Source: UBA6107 sp964533735 (GTDB lineage Bacteria; Chloroflexota; Anaerolineae; Anaerolineales; Anaerolineaceae). From it: DNA of 17,030 nt. A program made the translations under genes and the position numbers. Within the stretch, counting starts at the first letter, position 1; each line of letters opens with the position of its first letter. Under the pieces are notes generated by a model. The model was not told the origin of the DNA, did not search any database, and was given only the letters and a program-made list of their open reading frames with translations. Positions 8,144 to 13,727 of this stretch are shown in pieces. Where the stretch lies: assembly GCA_964533735.1 (NCBI GenBank), contig CAZHMD010000028.1, forward strand, positions 1 to 17,030, given 5' to 3'.

Positions 8144-8905
8144 TCAGGTGCGGAGTTCCACGTCCACAAAATTGTGAGGCGCCCAGGGGCCGTTGAAATC
8201 GAAGGAAAAATTGTTGTCGAATCCGCGCGCCGCCTCGAATATGGCCGCCTCGAACTCCTTAACCGCCGCCTCCCGCCCAACCAGGCAGGCCAGATTCATA
8301 ACGTCCCGTTCGGTCCGGGGAACGTTCCTTTTGATTTCAAAACAGGCGGGAGACAGGATCGCCTCCACCCTGTCCGTGTGTTCCTCCCGGTCTTCCTGAA
8401 GGACCCGGTCGAAGAGGCGCCCGACTTCGATCTTGTCTTCCTGGGTGGGGACACGACTTTTCCCTAAGAACTGGTCCCTCGCCACCCGGATCTCCGCATG
8501 GGTGTTAACAAAATACTCGAAAATATTCGGTACATCCCATGCAACCCGCAATCCCATCTCCACCTTGCCATGGACGCGGCGAAGCTGTTCGGCAAAGGAT
8601 TTTCGGTTGAGCGACAGGATTCGTTTGATCTCTTTTGCCCCTTCCGCGATAACGCCGAAAGTGATGGGCAGAGGTGTTTCTTCTTCCATGAGGCGTTTCA
8701 GAACGGCCTGGTGCGCCGCGATATGGCGGCGTTCCGGGCGGATCTTCCCATTGCTGAAATTACTGACCACCGCGGCGACCTGGTTATCCGCAATGAGATA
8801 AACCGACTCCCCGTCGATGCCGATATCGCCGTACTCACGGTCTCCTGCCGCCGGGATGATGGCATACAGATATTTCCCTTCATTTTTCGTTTCTTTGCCG
8901 CCCAT
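8144..8905 (-). CDS. Gas vesicle protein GvpF/GvpL
   Basis: This 253-residue protein is of the usual size for the family. Features include the N-terminal beta strand KYLYAIIPA, the motif ETPLPITFGVIAEG (close to the family's LPvrFGtv), a helical middle region, and the C-terminal GPWAPHNFVDVELR, a variant of the family signature GPWPPYxF. GvpF and GvpL bind GvpA and help add it to the growing vesicle. An AAGGGGGGA ribosome site about eight bases before the ATG supports the start. A second member of the family ends at 16825, so the cluster has at least two. By eye I cannot separate GvpF from GvpL. Confidence 0.92.
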   Translation of the reverse strand: MGGKETKNEGKYLYAIIPAAGDREYGDIGIDGESVYLIADNQVAAVVSNFSNGKIRPERRHIAAHQAVLKRLMEEETPLPITFGVIAEGAKEIKRILSLNRKSFAEQLRRVHGKVEMGLRVAWDVPNIFEYFVNTHAEIRVARDQFLGKSRVPTQEDKIEVGRLFDRVLQEDREEHTDRVEAILSPACFEIKRNVPRTERDVMNLACLVGREAAVKEFEAAIFEAARGFDNNFSFDFNGPWAPHNFVDVELRT

Positions 8906-8956
8906 ATTACCGTCCCCCCTTGTGCTTCCTCTTGGCTGTCATTCTGCGAAAATGTC

Positions 8957-8977
8957 ATTCCGGGCTTGTTCCGGAAT
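8957..8977. repeat. Small inverted repeat (REP-like)
   Basis: ATTCCGG, a seven-base loop, then CCGGAAT. It lies in the gap between gvpF/L and the zinc-ribbon gene, next to a larger palindrome of similar 'GTCATTCC' type, so the two look like parts of one dispersed intergenic repeat. Confidence 0.6.
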
Positions 8978-8990
8978 CAAGTGTTTTTAC

Positions 8991-9026
8991 TCATAGTCAT
9001 TCCCGCCTTCGCGGGAATGACTATGA
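8991..9026. repeat. Perfect 16-bp-stem palindromic repeat (REP-like)
   Basis: TCATAGTCATTCCCGC, loop CTTC, then the exact complement. Its base content is that of the common 'GTCATTCCCGC..GCGGGAATGAC' intergenic repeats of many proteobacteria. In the operon it falls between the zinc-ribbon gene and gvpF/L, where the transcript would fold into a stable hairpin. There is no T run next to the stem in the operon direction, so mRNA stabilisation or partial termination is possible, but full termination is not indicated. Confidence 0.85.
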
Positions 9027-9058
9027 AGAGAGCGGGAATGGCTATGTGGAGACTCGGT

Positions 9059-9304
9059 TTATCTCTTGGCAGCGCCGCCCTTTTTATGGCTCTTTCCCTG
9101 CCGGGGATGGTCGAGCTCATGGCTTTCCTCTTCCTGGAGATCAGCCGCTGCCTGCATATATAAATTCACCGATCTGATAAGGCTGTCGCTCAGCTTGACT
9201 TCCAAGAGGGCATTGCAGGTATAGCACTTGATCTGACCCTCATAATCGCTGTAGGTGTCATCGAGGTCGATGGTATGACCGCAGGATAGACAGTTGATCT
9301 TCAT
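9059..9304 (-). CDS. Small zinc-ribbon protein
   Basis: This 81-residue protein starts MKINCLSCGHTIDLDDTYSD. CLSC (5-8) and CYTC (27-30) form a four-cysteine zinc ribbon, followed by a short helix (SLIRSVNLYMQAAADLQEEE) and a basic, His-rich tail (KSHKKGGAAKR). The ATG overlaps the stop of the GvpO-like gene (ATGA, 9301-9304), with GGGAGGA upstream, so translation is probably coupled. I do not know a named Gvp protein with this form. Its place inside the operon suggests a role in vesicle assembly or regulation, which is inference. Confidence 0.8.
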   Translation of the reverse strand: MKINCLSCGHTIDLDDTYSDYEGQIKCYTCNALLEVKLSDSLIRSVNLYMQAAADLQEEESHELDHPRQGKSHKKGGAAKR

Positions 9305-9681
9305 TCTATATCCTCCCTTTCCATTACCGAGTCTCTGTCTATTACCGAGTCTCTGAGCCCGTAGGCAACAATGTTGAGTTGCTTGTCCAACCGGAGTAAG
9401 TACGTGTGGCAATCGAGCACTTTTTTCCGCACGGGCAATCCTAATGCGCTTATGGTCGGATTAGGCACATAGACATCTGCTTCAGCCTCCCACGTTCCCT
9501 TTTCGGAGTCCATCAGCGCCAGCTTTGTGACGCTCACCTTCTTAGCGTCCACCATCTTCTTCAAGAAGTTGGCGACAGCATCTCTTACGTCCTCAATAGG
9601 CGGCAACTTACGTTCTGCTTCAGGGCCGGCCGTGGAGAGCACCGGTTCCGACATTTTGACTGTATCCAATATGTTCGCCAT
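9301..9681 (-). CDS. GvpO-like gas vesicle accessory protein
   Basis: This 126-residue protein begins MANILDTVKMSEPVLS. A helix (PPIEDVRDAVANFLKKMVDA) is followed by alternating strands: SVTKLALMDSEKGTWEAEAD, then LDCHTYLLRLDKQLNIVAYG. A helix followed by a tryptophan-containing beta region ending in Y-x-L-x-LD-x(3)-L-x(3)-Y is the general plan of GvpO, but the match is distant and the family's usual arginine- and tyrosine-rich end is absent. A tandem 18-base duplication near the 3' end gives two DSV-containing units. The start is supported by GAAAGGCGA upstream. It could instead be a gas-vesicle-associated protein without a letter. Confidence 0.6.
   Translation of the reverse strand: MANILDTVKMSEPVLSTAGPEAERKLPPIEDVRDAVANFLKKMVDAKKVSVTKLALMDSEKGTWEAEADVYVPNPTISALGLPVRKKVLDCHTYLLRLDKQLNIVAYGLRDSVIDRDSVMEREDIE
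9323..9355. repeat. 18-bp tandem duplication in the GvpO-like gene
   Basis: ATTACCGAGTCTCTG occurs at 9323-9337 and again at 9341-9355. It gives two copies of a DSV-containing six-residue unit at the protein's C-terminus and keeps the frame. Confidence 0.8.
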
Positions 9682-9741
9682 CGCGTCGCCTTTCTGTGGT
9701 TACTTCGCCCGAACCGGTCTCCAGGACATTCATGGGATATT

Positions 9742-9957
9742 TCATCCTTTCCTCCGGGCGCAACGACTCAAATGGCTTTCCCAGGCTTCCTCCAGCCACT
9801 GCCGGCGCAGCCGCCGGTTGACCAGGGCGATGATCTCGTGTTGGACCCGCCGCGCTTCCCCGGCACCCAGGAAAAAACCCGTATGCGTCCGGCAGGCCCG
9901 ATGACCCGTCACGCACCGGTTAGTCGGAATGTGGTGTGAATCACAGATGGTCAGCAT
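9742..9957 (-). CDS. Small Cys/His-rich protein, probable metal binding
   Basis: This 71-residue protein starts MLTICDSHHIPTNRCVTGHR. Residues C5, H8, H9, C15, H19, C22 and H25 are crowded at the N-terminus (CDSHH, RCVTGHRACRTH), which suggests a small metal site. The rest is helical and arginine-rich (HEIIALVNRRLRRQWLEEAW). I do not recognise the family. It starts 15 bases after the GvpV-like gene, is read in the same direction, and has AAAGGA upstream. A 60-base gap before the GvpO-like gene is unusual for this tightly packed operon. Confidence 0.6.
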   Translation of the reverse strand: MLTICDSHHIPTNRCVTGHRACRTHTGFFLGAGEARRVQHEIIALVNRRLRRQWLEEAWESHLSRCARRKG

Positions 9958-9972
9958 ATCGTCCCAGTCCTT

Positions 9973-10296
9973 TCAGTATCGGATCTTGAACGGCCCCGTC
10001 GTTGTCCGTGGGGCCTCCGTCGGTCCCTCCGGTCCCCTCGGTCCGGGGACAGGCCGGCGAACGCCTTTGGCTTCCAGAGCACTAAAGATCTCCTGCCTTG
10101 CCGCCTCGATGTCCTGGAAGCGCTGATCAATCTTTCGCACCCTTTCCAGGGCGCTCTGTTTCTCCTTCCCCCGGCGGAACTTTTCCATCTCGAGGATGCT
10201 GAGCTTCATATAGGCCTTGTAAGGAATAGTGCCTTCATCCACACGGCCGGAGAGCGTCCTGATGTCCTGCACGCCTTTCATGATTCTCTTCGTCAT
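9973..10296 (-). CDS. Gas-vesicle-associated coiled-coil protein (GvpV-like, tentative)
   Basis: This 107-residue protein has an N-terminal part GVQDIRTLSG, a conserved-looking YKAYMKLSILEMEKFRRGKE segment, and a coiled coil (about 32-75) ending QDIEAARQEIFSALEA. A Pro/Gly-rich tail (RPVPGPRGPEGPTEAP) follows. The 'xYMKLxxLEMEKxRR' segment resembles the small GvpV proteins that follow gvpN in several proteobacterial clusters. This is from memory and not tested. It begins inside the stop of gvpN (ATGA, 10293-10296), which supports both the start and coupled translation. Confidence 0.65.
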   Translation of the reverse strand: MTKRIMKGVQDIRTLSGRVDEGTIPYKAYMKLSILEMEKFRRGKEKQSALERVRKIDQRFQDIEAARQEIFSALEAKGVRRPVPGPRGPEGPTEAPRTTTGPFKIRY

Positions 10297-11291
10297 TGGC
10301 GATCCTCTTTACCTTTCTCCTTGGCCGGTTTTGCGGACCCGCAGAACTTGCGGATTACCTCTTCCACCTTCTGCATCATGACCGGTTGGCCGCCCCGGGT
10401 GATTTTGGCGGTATCCGTGGCCAGGACATCCCGGCAGATCATCTGAAAAAACAGATCATCACCACGGGCGCGCCGGTTCTGAGACGCAAGGATCCGGCCG
10501 ATGGCGATCCCCGCCCGAATGGTCGGACGGTTATTGTTCACCCCGAAACTCCTCAATTCCCTCACGATATCCACGATCCGCTCGGAATCTATCCGGGGGA
10601 GTCCCGATTTCTTCATGACGATCATGATTTCCGTATCCCGGTCATAGTGTTCCAAGTGGATGGTAATCAGGCGGTCCATCAGGGCGTCCTGGGTCTTGTG
10701 GACTCCGGCGTATTCTTCCGGGTTGGAGGTAAAGATCGCCCGGAACTCGGGATGCACGGCCATGTATCCCTCTCCGGAGCGGCGCAGTTTCGGCAGGTTC
10801 AGAATCCCCTCGGATAGGACGCTGAGGAGCGCGTTGTTCGCTTCCGGCCGGGAGCGGTTGAATTCGTCATAAATAAGGATCTCCCCTCTCTCACAGGCCG
10901 TGGTCAACCGGTTGTCCACCCAGAGGCTTTTCATTTCTTCCTCCGTCTTCAGGACCGAGTGGATATAATTGTCGATCAGTTTGTTTTTCCGGTAACCGGA
11001 ATCCTTGCCCACGAGATCGGAAGTGCCGAATTCATCGTCCCCGTGGACCAGGGTGACGGGACGTCTCAGTTTGGATGCTACATGGAAGGCGAGGGTCGTC
11101 TTTCCCGTTCCCGCCACGCCGGAAAAATGAACAGGATAACCGGCCACCAGGTAGGCCAGGGCCCGCTGCGTGACCTGCTCCACATAGGGAGATGAAACAA
11201 AGCTGTCGCTGGGCTCGGGCTTAACGCTGTCTTCCCCGGCCGATTCGCGCACGGTTGATGTGCTGACGACTCTTACGGCATTCTTACTCAT
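10293..11291 (-). CDS. gvpN: Gas vesicle AAA+ ATPase GvpN
   Basis: This 332-residue protein belongs to the MoxR-like AAA+ branch. It shows Walker A GVAGTGKTT (58-66), Walker B ILIYDEFNRS (138-147), a sensor-1 segment IFTSNPEEYAG (186-196) and an arginine-finger region QDALMDRL (201-208). GvpN is needed for vesicles to enlarge beyond the bicone stage in known systems and is thought to remodel assembly complexes using ATP. The N-terminal 30 residues are polar and not conserved. The start overlaps the end of the DnaJ-type zinc gene by eight bases, and the stop overlaps the GvpV-like gene by four. Confidence 0.95.
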   Translation of the reverse strand: MSKNAVRVVSTSTVRESAGEDSVKPEPSDSFVSSPYVEQVTQRALAYLVAGYPVHFSGVAGTGKTTLAFHVASKLRRPVTLVHGDDEFGTSDLVGKDSGYRKNKLIDNYIHSVLKTEEEMKSLWVDNRLTTACERGEILIYDEFNRSRPEANNALLSVLSEGILNLPKLRRSGEGYMAVHPEFRAIFTSNPEEYAGVHKTQDALMDRLITIHLEHYDRDTEIMIVMKKSGLPRIDSERIVDIVRELRSFGVNNNRPTIRAGIAIGRILASQNRRARGDDLFFQMICRDVLATDTAKITRGGQPVMMQKVEEVIRKFCGSAKPAKEKGKEDRQ

Positions 11292-11670
11292 GAACTCCCT
11301 TCTCCTTCCTGACTTGATGATTAATAATCCATCCGGTCCCCCGGCATTTCAGACAGGCCATTGCCGGGGCGGAGGCGTCATCGCCCGAACCTTTACATAG
11401 AGGACATGAGAGAGTTGGCGACAGGGGTTGGGGGATGAAGCCCCTGCCGCCGCAGGTGGTGCAGGTAAGGGTTTTGACGGCCCCCGTTCCCCGGCAATGA
11501 GCGCAGGCGACGGCCGGCGTCTGGATCCGGACTTTGCCGCTCCCCCCGCAGACACAACATGTGGAAAGGGAAGACATGATGTCGAAAGGATCTCTGCCCC
11601 GGCCACCGCAAAAGGCGCAAGTCAGTTCCTCAAATACCGCCGGGTCACGGCTTATACCTACTCGCACCAT
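11284..11670 (-). CDS. DnaJ-type zinc-finger protein with six CxxCxGxG motifs
   Basis: This 128-residue protein consists almost only of cysteine pairs: C18/C21, C38/C41, C56/C59, C70/C73, C89/C92 and C106/C109, each followed by a G-x-G (CGGRG, CGGSG, CRGTG, CGGRG, CKGSG, CRGTG). DnaJ has four such motifs and uses them to bind two zinc ions and unfolded clients; here there are six. There is no J domain and no DnaJ C-terminal domain. In this setting it could hold hydrophobic Gvp clients or act as a redox or zinc switch (inference). It sits between the longer GvpC-like gene and gvpN, overlapping gvpN by eight bases. Confidence 0.85.
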   Translation of the reverse strand: MVRVGISRDPAVFEELTCAFCGGRGRDPFDIMSSLSTCCVCGGSGKVRIQTPAVACAHCRGTGAVKTLTCTTCGGRGFIPQPLSPTLSCPLCKGSGDDASAPAMACLKCRGTGWIINHQVRKEKGVHE

Positions 11671-11715
11671 GCAAGCCTCCTAAAGAACCATTTTCCGACT
11701 TGGGCAGTGCGGGTA

Positions 11716-12351
11716 TTATTTCCTGCCCCGTTTCGCCCTGGTCCTCGCTTTGGCGGGTTTTTCATCCAGCCAGCTCTTCTCTTTGCTCTTCTGAAACGGC
11801 GGCATAGCGGCGCTGACAAACGGCGGGGCCTTGACCTTGGGGGTTACGACCGCCGGGGCTTGGGGCGCCGCGACGACCGTCTTCTTCAGTACTGCTTCCA
11901 CCGGGGGCGATATGGGTTTTACGACCACCGGTTCCTTCTTCATCGGAACGGGCCGGGACTTTCCGGGACTCCGGCCGCGCCAGGCAAGCCGGGCCCCCAT
12001 CATTTCGTCCGCCGTCTCTTTGCACATTCTTGTGACCTGTCTTCTCATTTCTGATAGAAAGACTCCCCGGTCATCTCTTCCCTTCCGGGCCATATCATTC
12101 CGGTCTCTGGAAAATTCACCCAGCAGGGAGCTGACCTCATCGATCACGGCGGCCACAAAAGTCTCCCGCTCCCCACGGGTTTGTTTTGCCATTGCGGCAT
12201 GGGCGGACGTGAAATCGGCCCGCATGGCCGCCACAGCCGTGGTCAGATCCCTGGCCCCGCGCGTTAAATCCTGCATCAGCGCGCCCCGGGCGCCCCGGAG
12301 GGCGTCAACCTCCCCGCGCAAGCGCGTCATGTCATCGGTCAAATTGCCCAT
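11716..12351 (-). CDS. GvpC-like protein with two 33-residue repeats and Pro/Lys tail
   Basis: The protein has 211 residues. The N-terminal 39 residues (MGNLTDDMTRLRGEVDALRG...) are nearly the same as in the shorter paralog at 12694. Two exact 33-residue repeats follow (40-72 and 73-105), aligned without gaps, with V at position 1, F at 8, M-A at 15-16, R at 20 and 23 and F at 26. Next come a conserved block (VTRMCKETAD...LAW) and a long proline/lysine tail (130-211). The shell-stiffening GvpC of cyanobacteria is built from 33-residue repeats, so a GvpC-like coat role fits the period, the helical content and the place right after gvpA. Sequence similarity to known GvpC is weak, so this is inference. 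GGGAGGA before the ATG supports the start. Confidence 0.75.
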   Translation of the reverse strand: MGNLTDDMTRLRGEVDALRGARGALMQDLTRGARDLTTAVAAMRADFTSAHAAMAKQTRGERETFVAAVIDEVSSLLGEFSRDRNDMARKGRDDRGVFLSEMRRQVTRMCKETADEMMGARLAWRGRSPGKSRPVPMKKEPVVVKPISPPVEAVLKKTVVAAPQAPAVVTPKVKAPPFVSAAMPPFQKSKEKSWLDEKPAKARTRAKRGRK

Positions 12352-12381
12352 GATGATCCTCCCTCACCTTCTCCGAACGCG

Positions 12382-12427
12382 AAAAAACCTGTGCAAGGCG
12401 GAGGCCCAAAAGCCCCCGCCCCACAGG
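12382..12427 (-). terminator. Rho-independent terminator after gvpA copy 2
   Basis: Read in the operon direction, CCTGTG and GGCGGGGGC pair with GCCTCCGCC and CACAGG across a short TTTTGG loop (12388-12427), followed at once by TTTTTT (12387-12382). It lies 17 bases after the gvpA stop and ahead of the ribosome site of the long GvpC-like gene. It would lower transcription of all later gvp genes relative to gvpA. Confidence 0.8.
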
Positions 12428-12444
12428 CGTCATTACCTTCACTC

Positions 12445-12663
12445 TCAGGCCGGAGCGGCGGCACTGGCGGTCAGGCCAATCGCCTCAGCGTACTTGAGGT
12501 AGGTCTCAACCGAAGCAATCACCACTCTCGCTTCGATGGAAAGCAGCTCAATGCCGACCAGAGATACCTTCACCCAGGCATCGATCACGATTCCTTTGTC
12601 CAGGATCCGATCGACAACTTCCGCCAAACTCGAAGAATCTGTTGATTTCTGTACTTTAGCCAT
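12445..12663 (-). CDS. gvpA: Gas vesicle structural protein GvpA, copy 2
   Basis: This 72-residue major shell protein starts MAKVQKSTDSSSLAEVVDRI, and its core continues LDKGIVIDAWVKVSLVGIEL, then SIEARVVIASVETYLKYAEA. It is identical residue for residue to copy 1 (13076-13294), although the DNA differs at about 14 synonymous positions, so both are under strong protein-level selection or were homogenised some time ago. GvpA polymerises into the gas-permeable, water-excluding vesicle wall. It lies 30 bases after the shorter GvpC-like gene, with GGGAGGAAA before the ATG, and is followed by a terminator-like hairpin. Confidence 0.97.
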   Translation of the reverse strand: MAKVQKSTDSSSLAEVVDRILDKGIVIDAWVKVSLVGIELLSIEARVVIASVETYLKYAEAIGLTASAAAPA

Positions 12664-12693
12664 CGCTATTTCCTCCCTTTCGTATGTTATCGT

Positions 12694-12984
12694 TTATTTT
12701 GCCTTACCGAACCAAGCCTGAGAGGCCCCCGCAAGATCGGCGGCGTTCTCTTTTCTCATCCGGCCGACCTGCTTCTTGATCCTCGCCACATACGAGACCC
12801 GCGCTTTCCCGGTTTTTCTGGCCATCGTGGCGTGGGCGGCCGCAAAGTCAGACTGCATGGCTGAAACCGTAGAGGCCAGATCCTTGGCCCCGCGCGCCAG
12901 TTCCTGCATCAGCGCCCCTCGATCACTCCGCAAGGCGTCTACCTCCCCGCGTAAACGGGTCATATCATCGGTCATATTACCCAT
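12694..12984 (-). CDS. Short GvpC-like protein with one 33-residue repeat
   Basis: This 96-residue paralog of the protein at 11716. Residues 1-39 match it at about 30 of 39 positions, residues 40-72 form a single 33-residue repeat (VSAMQSDFAAAHATMARKTG...), and 73-96 match the block after the repeats (VGRMRKENAADL...AWFGKAK). It is therefore the long protein minus exactly one repeat and minus the Pro/Lys tail. I chose the ATG at 12984, the second of two close ATGs (12990 and 12984), because GGGAG lies seven bases before it and the paralog starts at the same MGN. It sits between the two gvpA copies; a coat or shell-binding role is inferred. Confidence 0.75.
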   Translation of the reverse strand: MGNMTDDMTRLRGEVDALRSDRGALMQELARGAKDLASTVSAMQSDFAAAHATMARKTGKARVSYVARIKKQVGRMRKENAADLAGASQAWFGKAK

Positions 12985-13019
12985 GATCATTCTCCCTCAC
13001 CTTCTTCTGAAACCGGCAC

Positions 13020-13061
13020 ACCCATGAAAGCGGGCGCATCAACAGCTCCCGCCCCATGGGT
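13020..13061 (-). promoter_or_regulatory. Intergenic hairpin after gvpA copy 1
   Basis: ACCCATG and GCGGG pair with CCCGC and CATGGGT around a short loop. It is in the same place, relative to gvpA, as the terminator after copy 2, but has no T run after the stem, so read-through or an mRNA-stability role is more likely than termination. Confidence 0.6.
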
Positions 13062-13075
13062 ATCCTTAATCAGTC

Positions 13076-13294
13076 TTAAGCCGGAGCGGCCGCACTGGCC
13101 GTCAGACCAATCGCCTCGGCGTACTTGAGATAGGTCTCAACCGAAGCAATCACCACCCTCGCTTCGATGGAAAGCAGCTCAATGCCGACCAGAGATACTT
13201 TCACCCACGCATCGATCACGATACCTTTGTCGAGGATCCGGTCGACAACTTCCGCCAAACTCGAAGAATCCGTTGATTTCTGTACCTTGGCCAT
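13076..13294 (-). CDS. gvpA: Gas vesicle structural protein GvpA, copy 1
   Basis: This is the 72-residue major shell protein, the first gene of the main operon. The amphipathic start, the IVIDAWVKVSLVGIELLSIE beta-turn-beta core and the RVVIASVETYLKYAEAIGL helix are the standard GvpA elements, and the Ala-rich tail (TASAAAPA) is short. AAGGAGG eight bases before the ATG is a very strong ribosome site, as expected for the most abundant protein. An in-frame upstream ATG would place the ribosome site inside the gene, so 13294 is preferred. A sigma-54 promoter lies about 75 bases upstream. Confidence 0.97.
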   Translation of the reverse strand: MAKVQKSTDSSSLAEVVDRILDKGIVIDAWVKVSLVGIELLSIEARVVIASVETYLKYAEAIGLTASAAAPA

Positions 13295-13346
13295 CGCTAT
13301 TTCCTCCTTCATGTGTTGTTGTTATGATCTTACCGAAAACCCTCAG

Positions 13347-13358
13347 CAGGCATGCCTG
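13347..13358. promoter_or_regulatory. 12-bp palindrome at the predicted gvpA transcript start
   Basis: CAGGCATGCCTG is a perfect palindrome that begins at the expected +1 of the sigma-54 promoter (about 13359). It could be an operator or the first hairpin of the mRNA leader. One short palindrome can occur by chance, so this is only a candidate. Confidence 0.3.
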
Positions 13359-13369
13359 TCTCCTATAAT

Positions 13370-13385
13370 AGCAAGATGTATGCCA
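13370..13385 (-). promoter_or_regulatory. Sigma-54 (-24/-12) promoter of the gvp operon
   Basis: On the minus strand the bases read TGGCATACATCTTGCT, preceded by C. This fits the sigma-54 consensus TGGCACG-N4-TTGCW with exact spacing and the invariant GG and GC. The predicted start is near 13359, giving a 65-base leader before gvpA. Sigma-54 promoters need an NtrC-type enhancer-binding activator, and an NtrB-like kinase is encoded nearby. Confidence 0.75.
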
Positions 13386-13662
13386 GCCGCCAAGGTAAGC
13401 ATAATAAACGTTAACTTCCCGTATTAAAAGAATAATTCTGAAGGAAAGAAGGTGCTTTAAACGCTCTCGGAGGGGGTTGGGGAATCGTAACTATGGAATC
13501 CATTCCTGCGATGACGGGAAGTCGTTCCCTACCGGCAGGCATAGCGGCGGGCGGCCGCCCCTTTTGAGAAATCAGCTCACTTTTTGGTCGAGTCACCCGT
13601 TGCGAAGGCGCTTGCGGTTCCGGCGTTGTCGGTGGCTCTTCGGGCGAGATCTCTGTTTCCTC
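13386..13662. other. Intergenic stretch upstream of the gvp promoter
   Basis: I see no gene I can support here. It holds the AT-rich region where enhancer sites for the sigma-54 promoter would be expected (13386-13440, with a small inverted AGAATAATTCT at 13429-13439) and the left 60-bp repeat of the DUF4143 island (13483-13542). A proline-rich 87-codon frame on the minus strand (13411-13674) needs a TTG start, has no ribosome site and runs through the repeat, so it is not accepted. Confidence 0.5.
13483..13542. repeat. 60-bp direct repeat, left copy of the DUF4143 island
   Basis: It matches 14887-14946 at 54 of 60 positions without gaps, including a run of 29 identical bases around GGAATCCATTCCTGCGATGA. 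The pair brackets the DUF4143 gene and its promoter. Confidence 0.85.
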
Positions 13663-13691
13663 TTGACAACCCAACTAATCAGGAATACACT
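13663..13691 (+). promoter_or_regulatory. Sigma-70-type promoter of the DUF4143 gene
   Basis: A perfect -35 TTGACA (13663-13668), a 17-base spacer and a -10 TACACT (13686-13691, four of six). It would start transcription near 13698, just before the AAGGAG ribosome site at 13711. It points away from the gvp promoter. Confidence 0.6.
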
Positions 13692-13727
13692 CCCCAAAAG
13701 TTATACTTATAAGGAGACGTGTCCGCA

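Noticed and set aside
9620..9745. 41-codon frame on the minus strand overlapping the Cys/His gene's stop (ATGA) and the GvpO-like start
   Set aside because: It has a plausible ribosome site (GGAGG) but overlaps the GvpO-like gene by about 60 bases in another frame, and its sequence is low in hydrophobic core residues. Not enough to call.
13411..13674. Proline-rich 87-codon frame on the minus strand upstream of the gvp promoter
   Set aside because: It needs a TTG start with no ribosome site, overlaps the DUF4143 promoter and the 60-bp repeat, and resembles no family I know.
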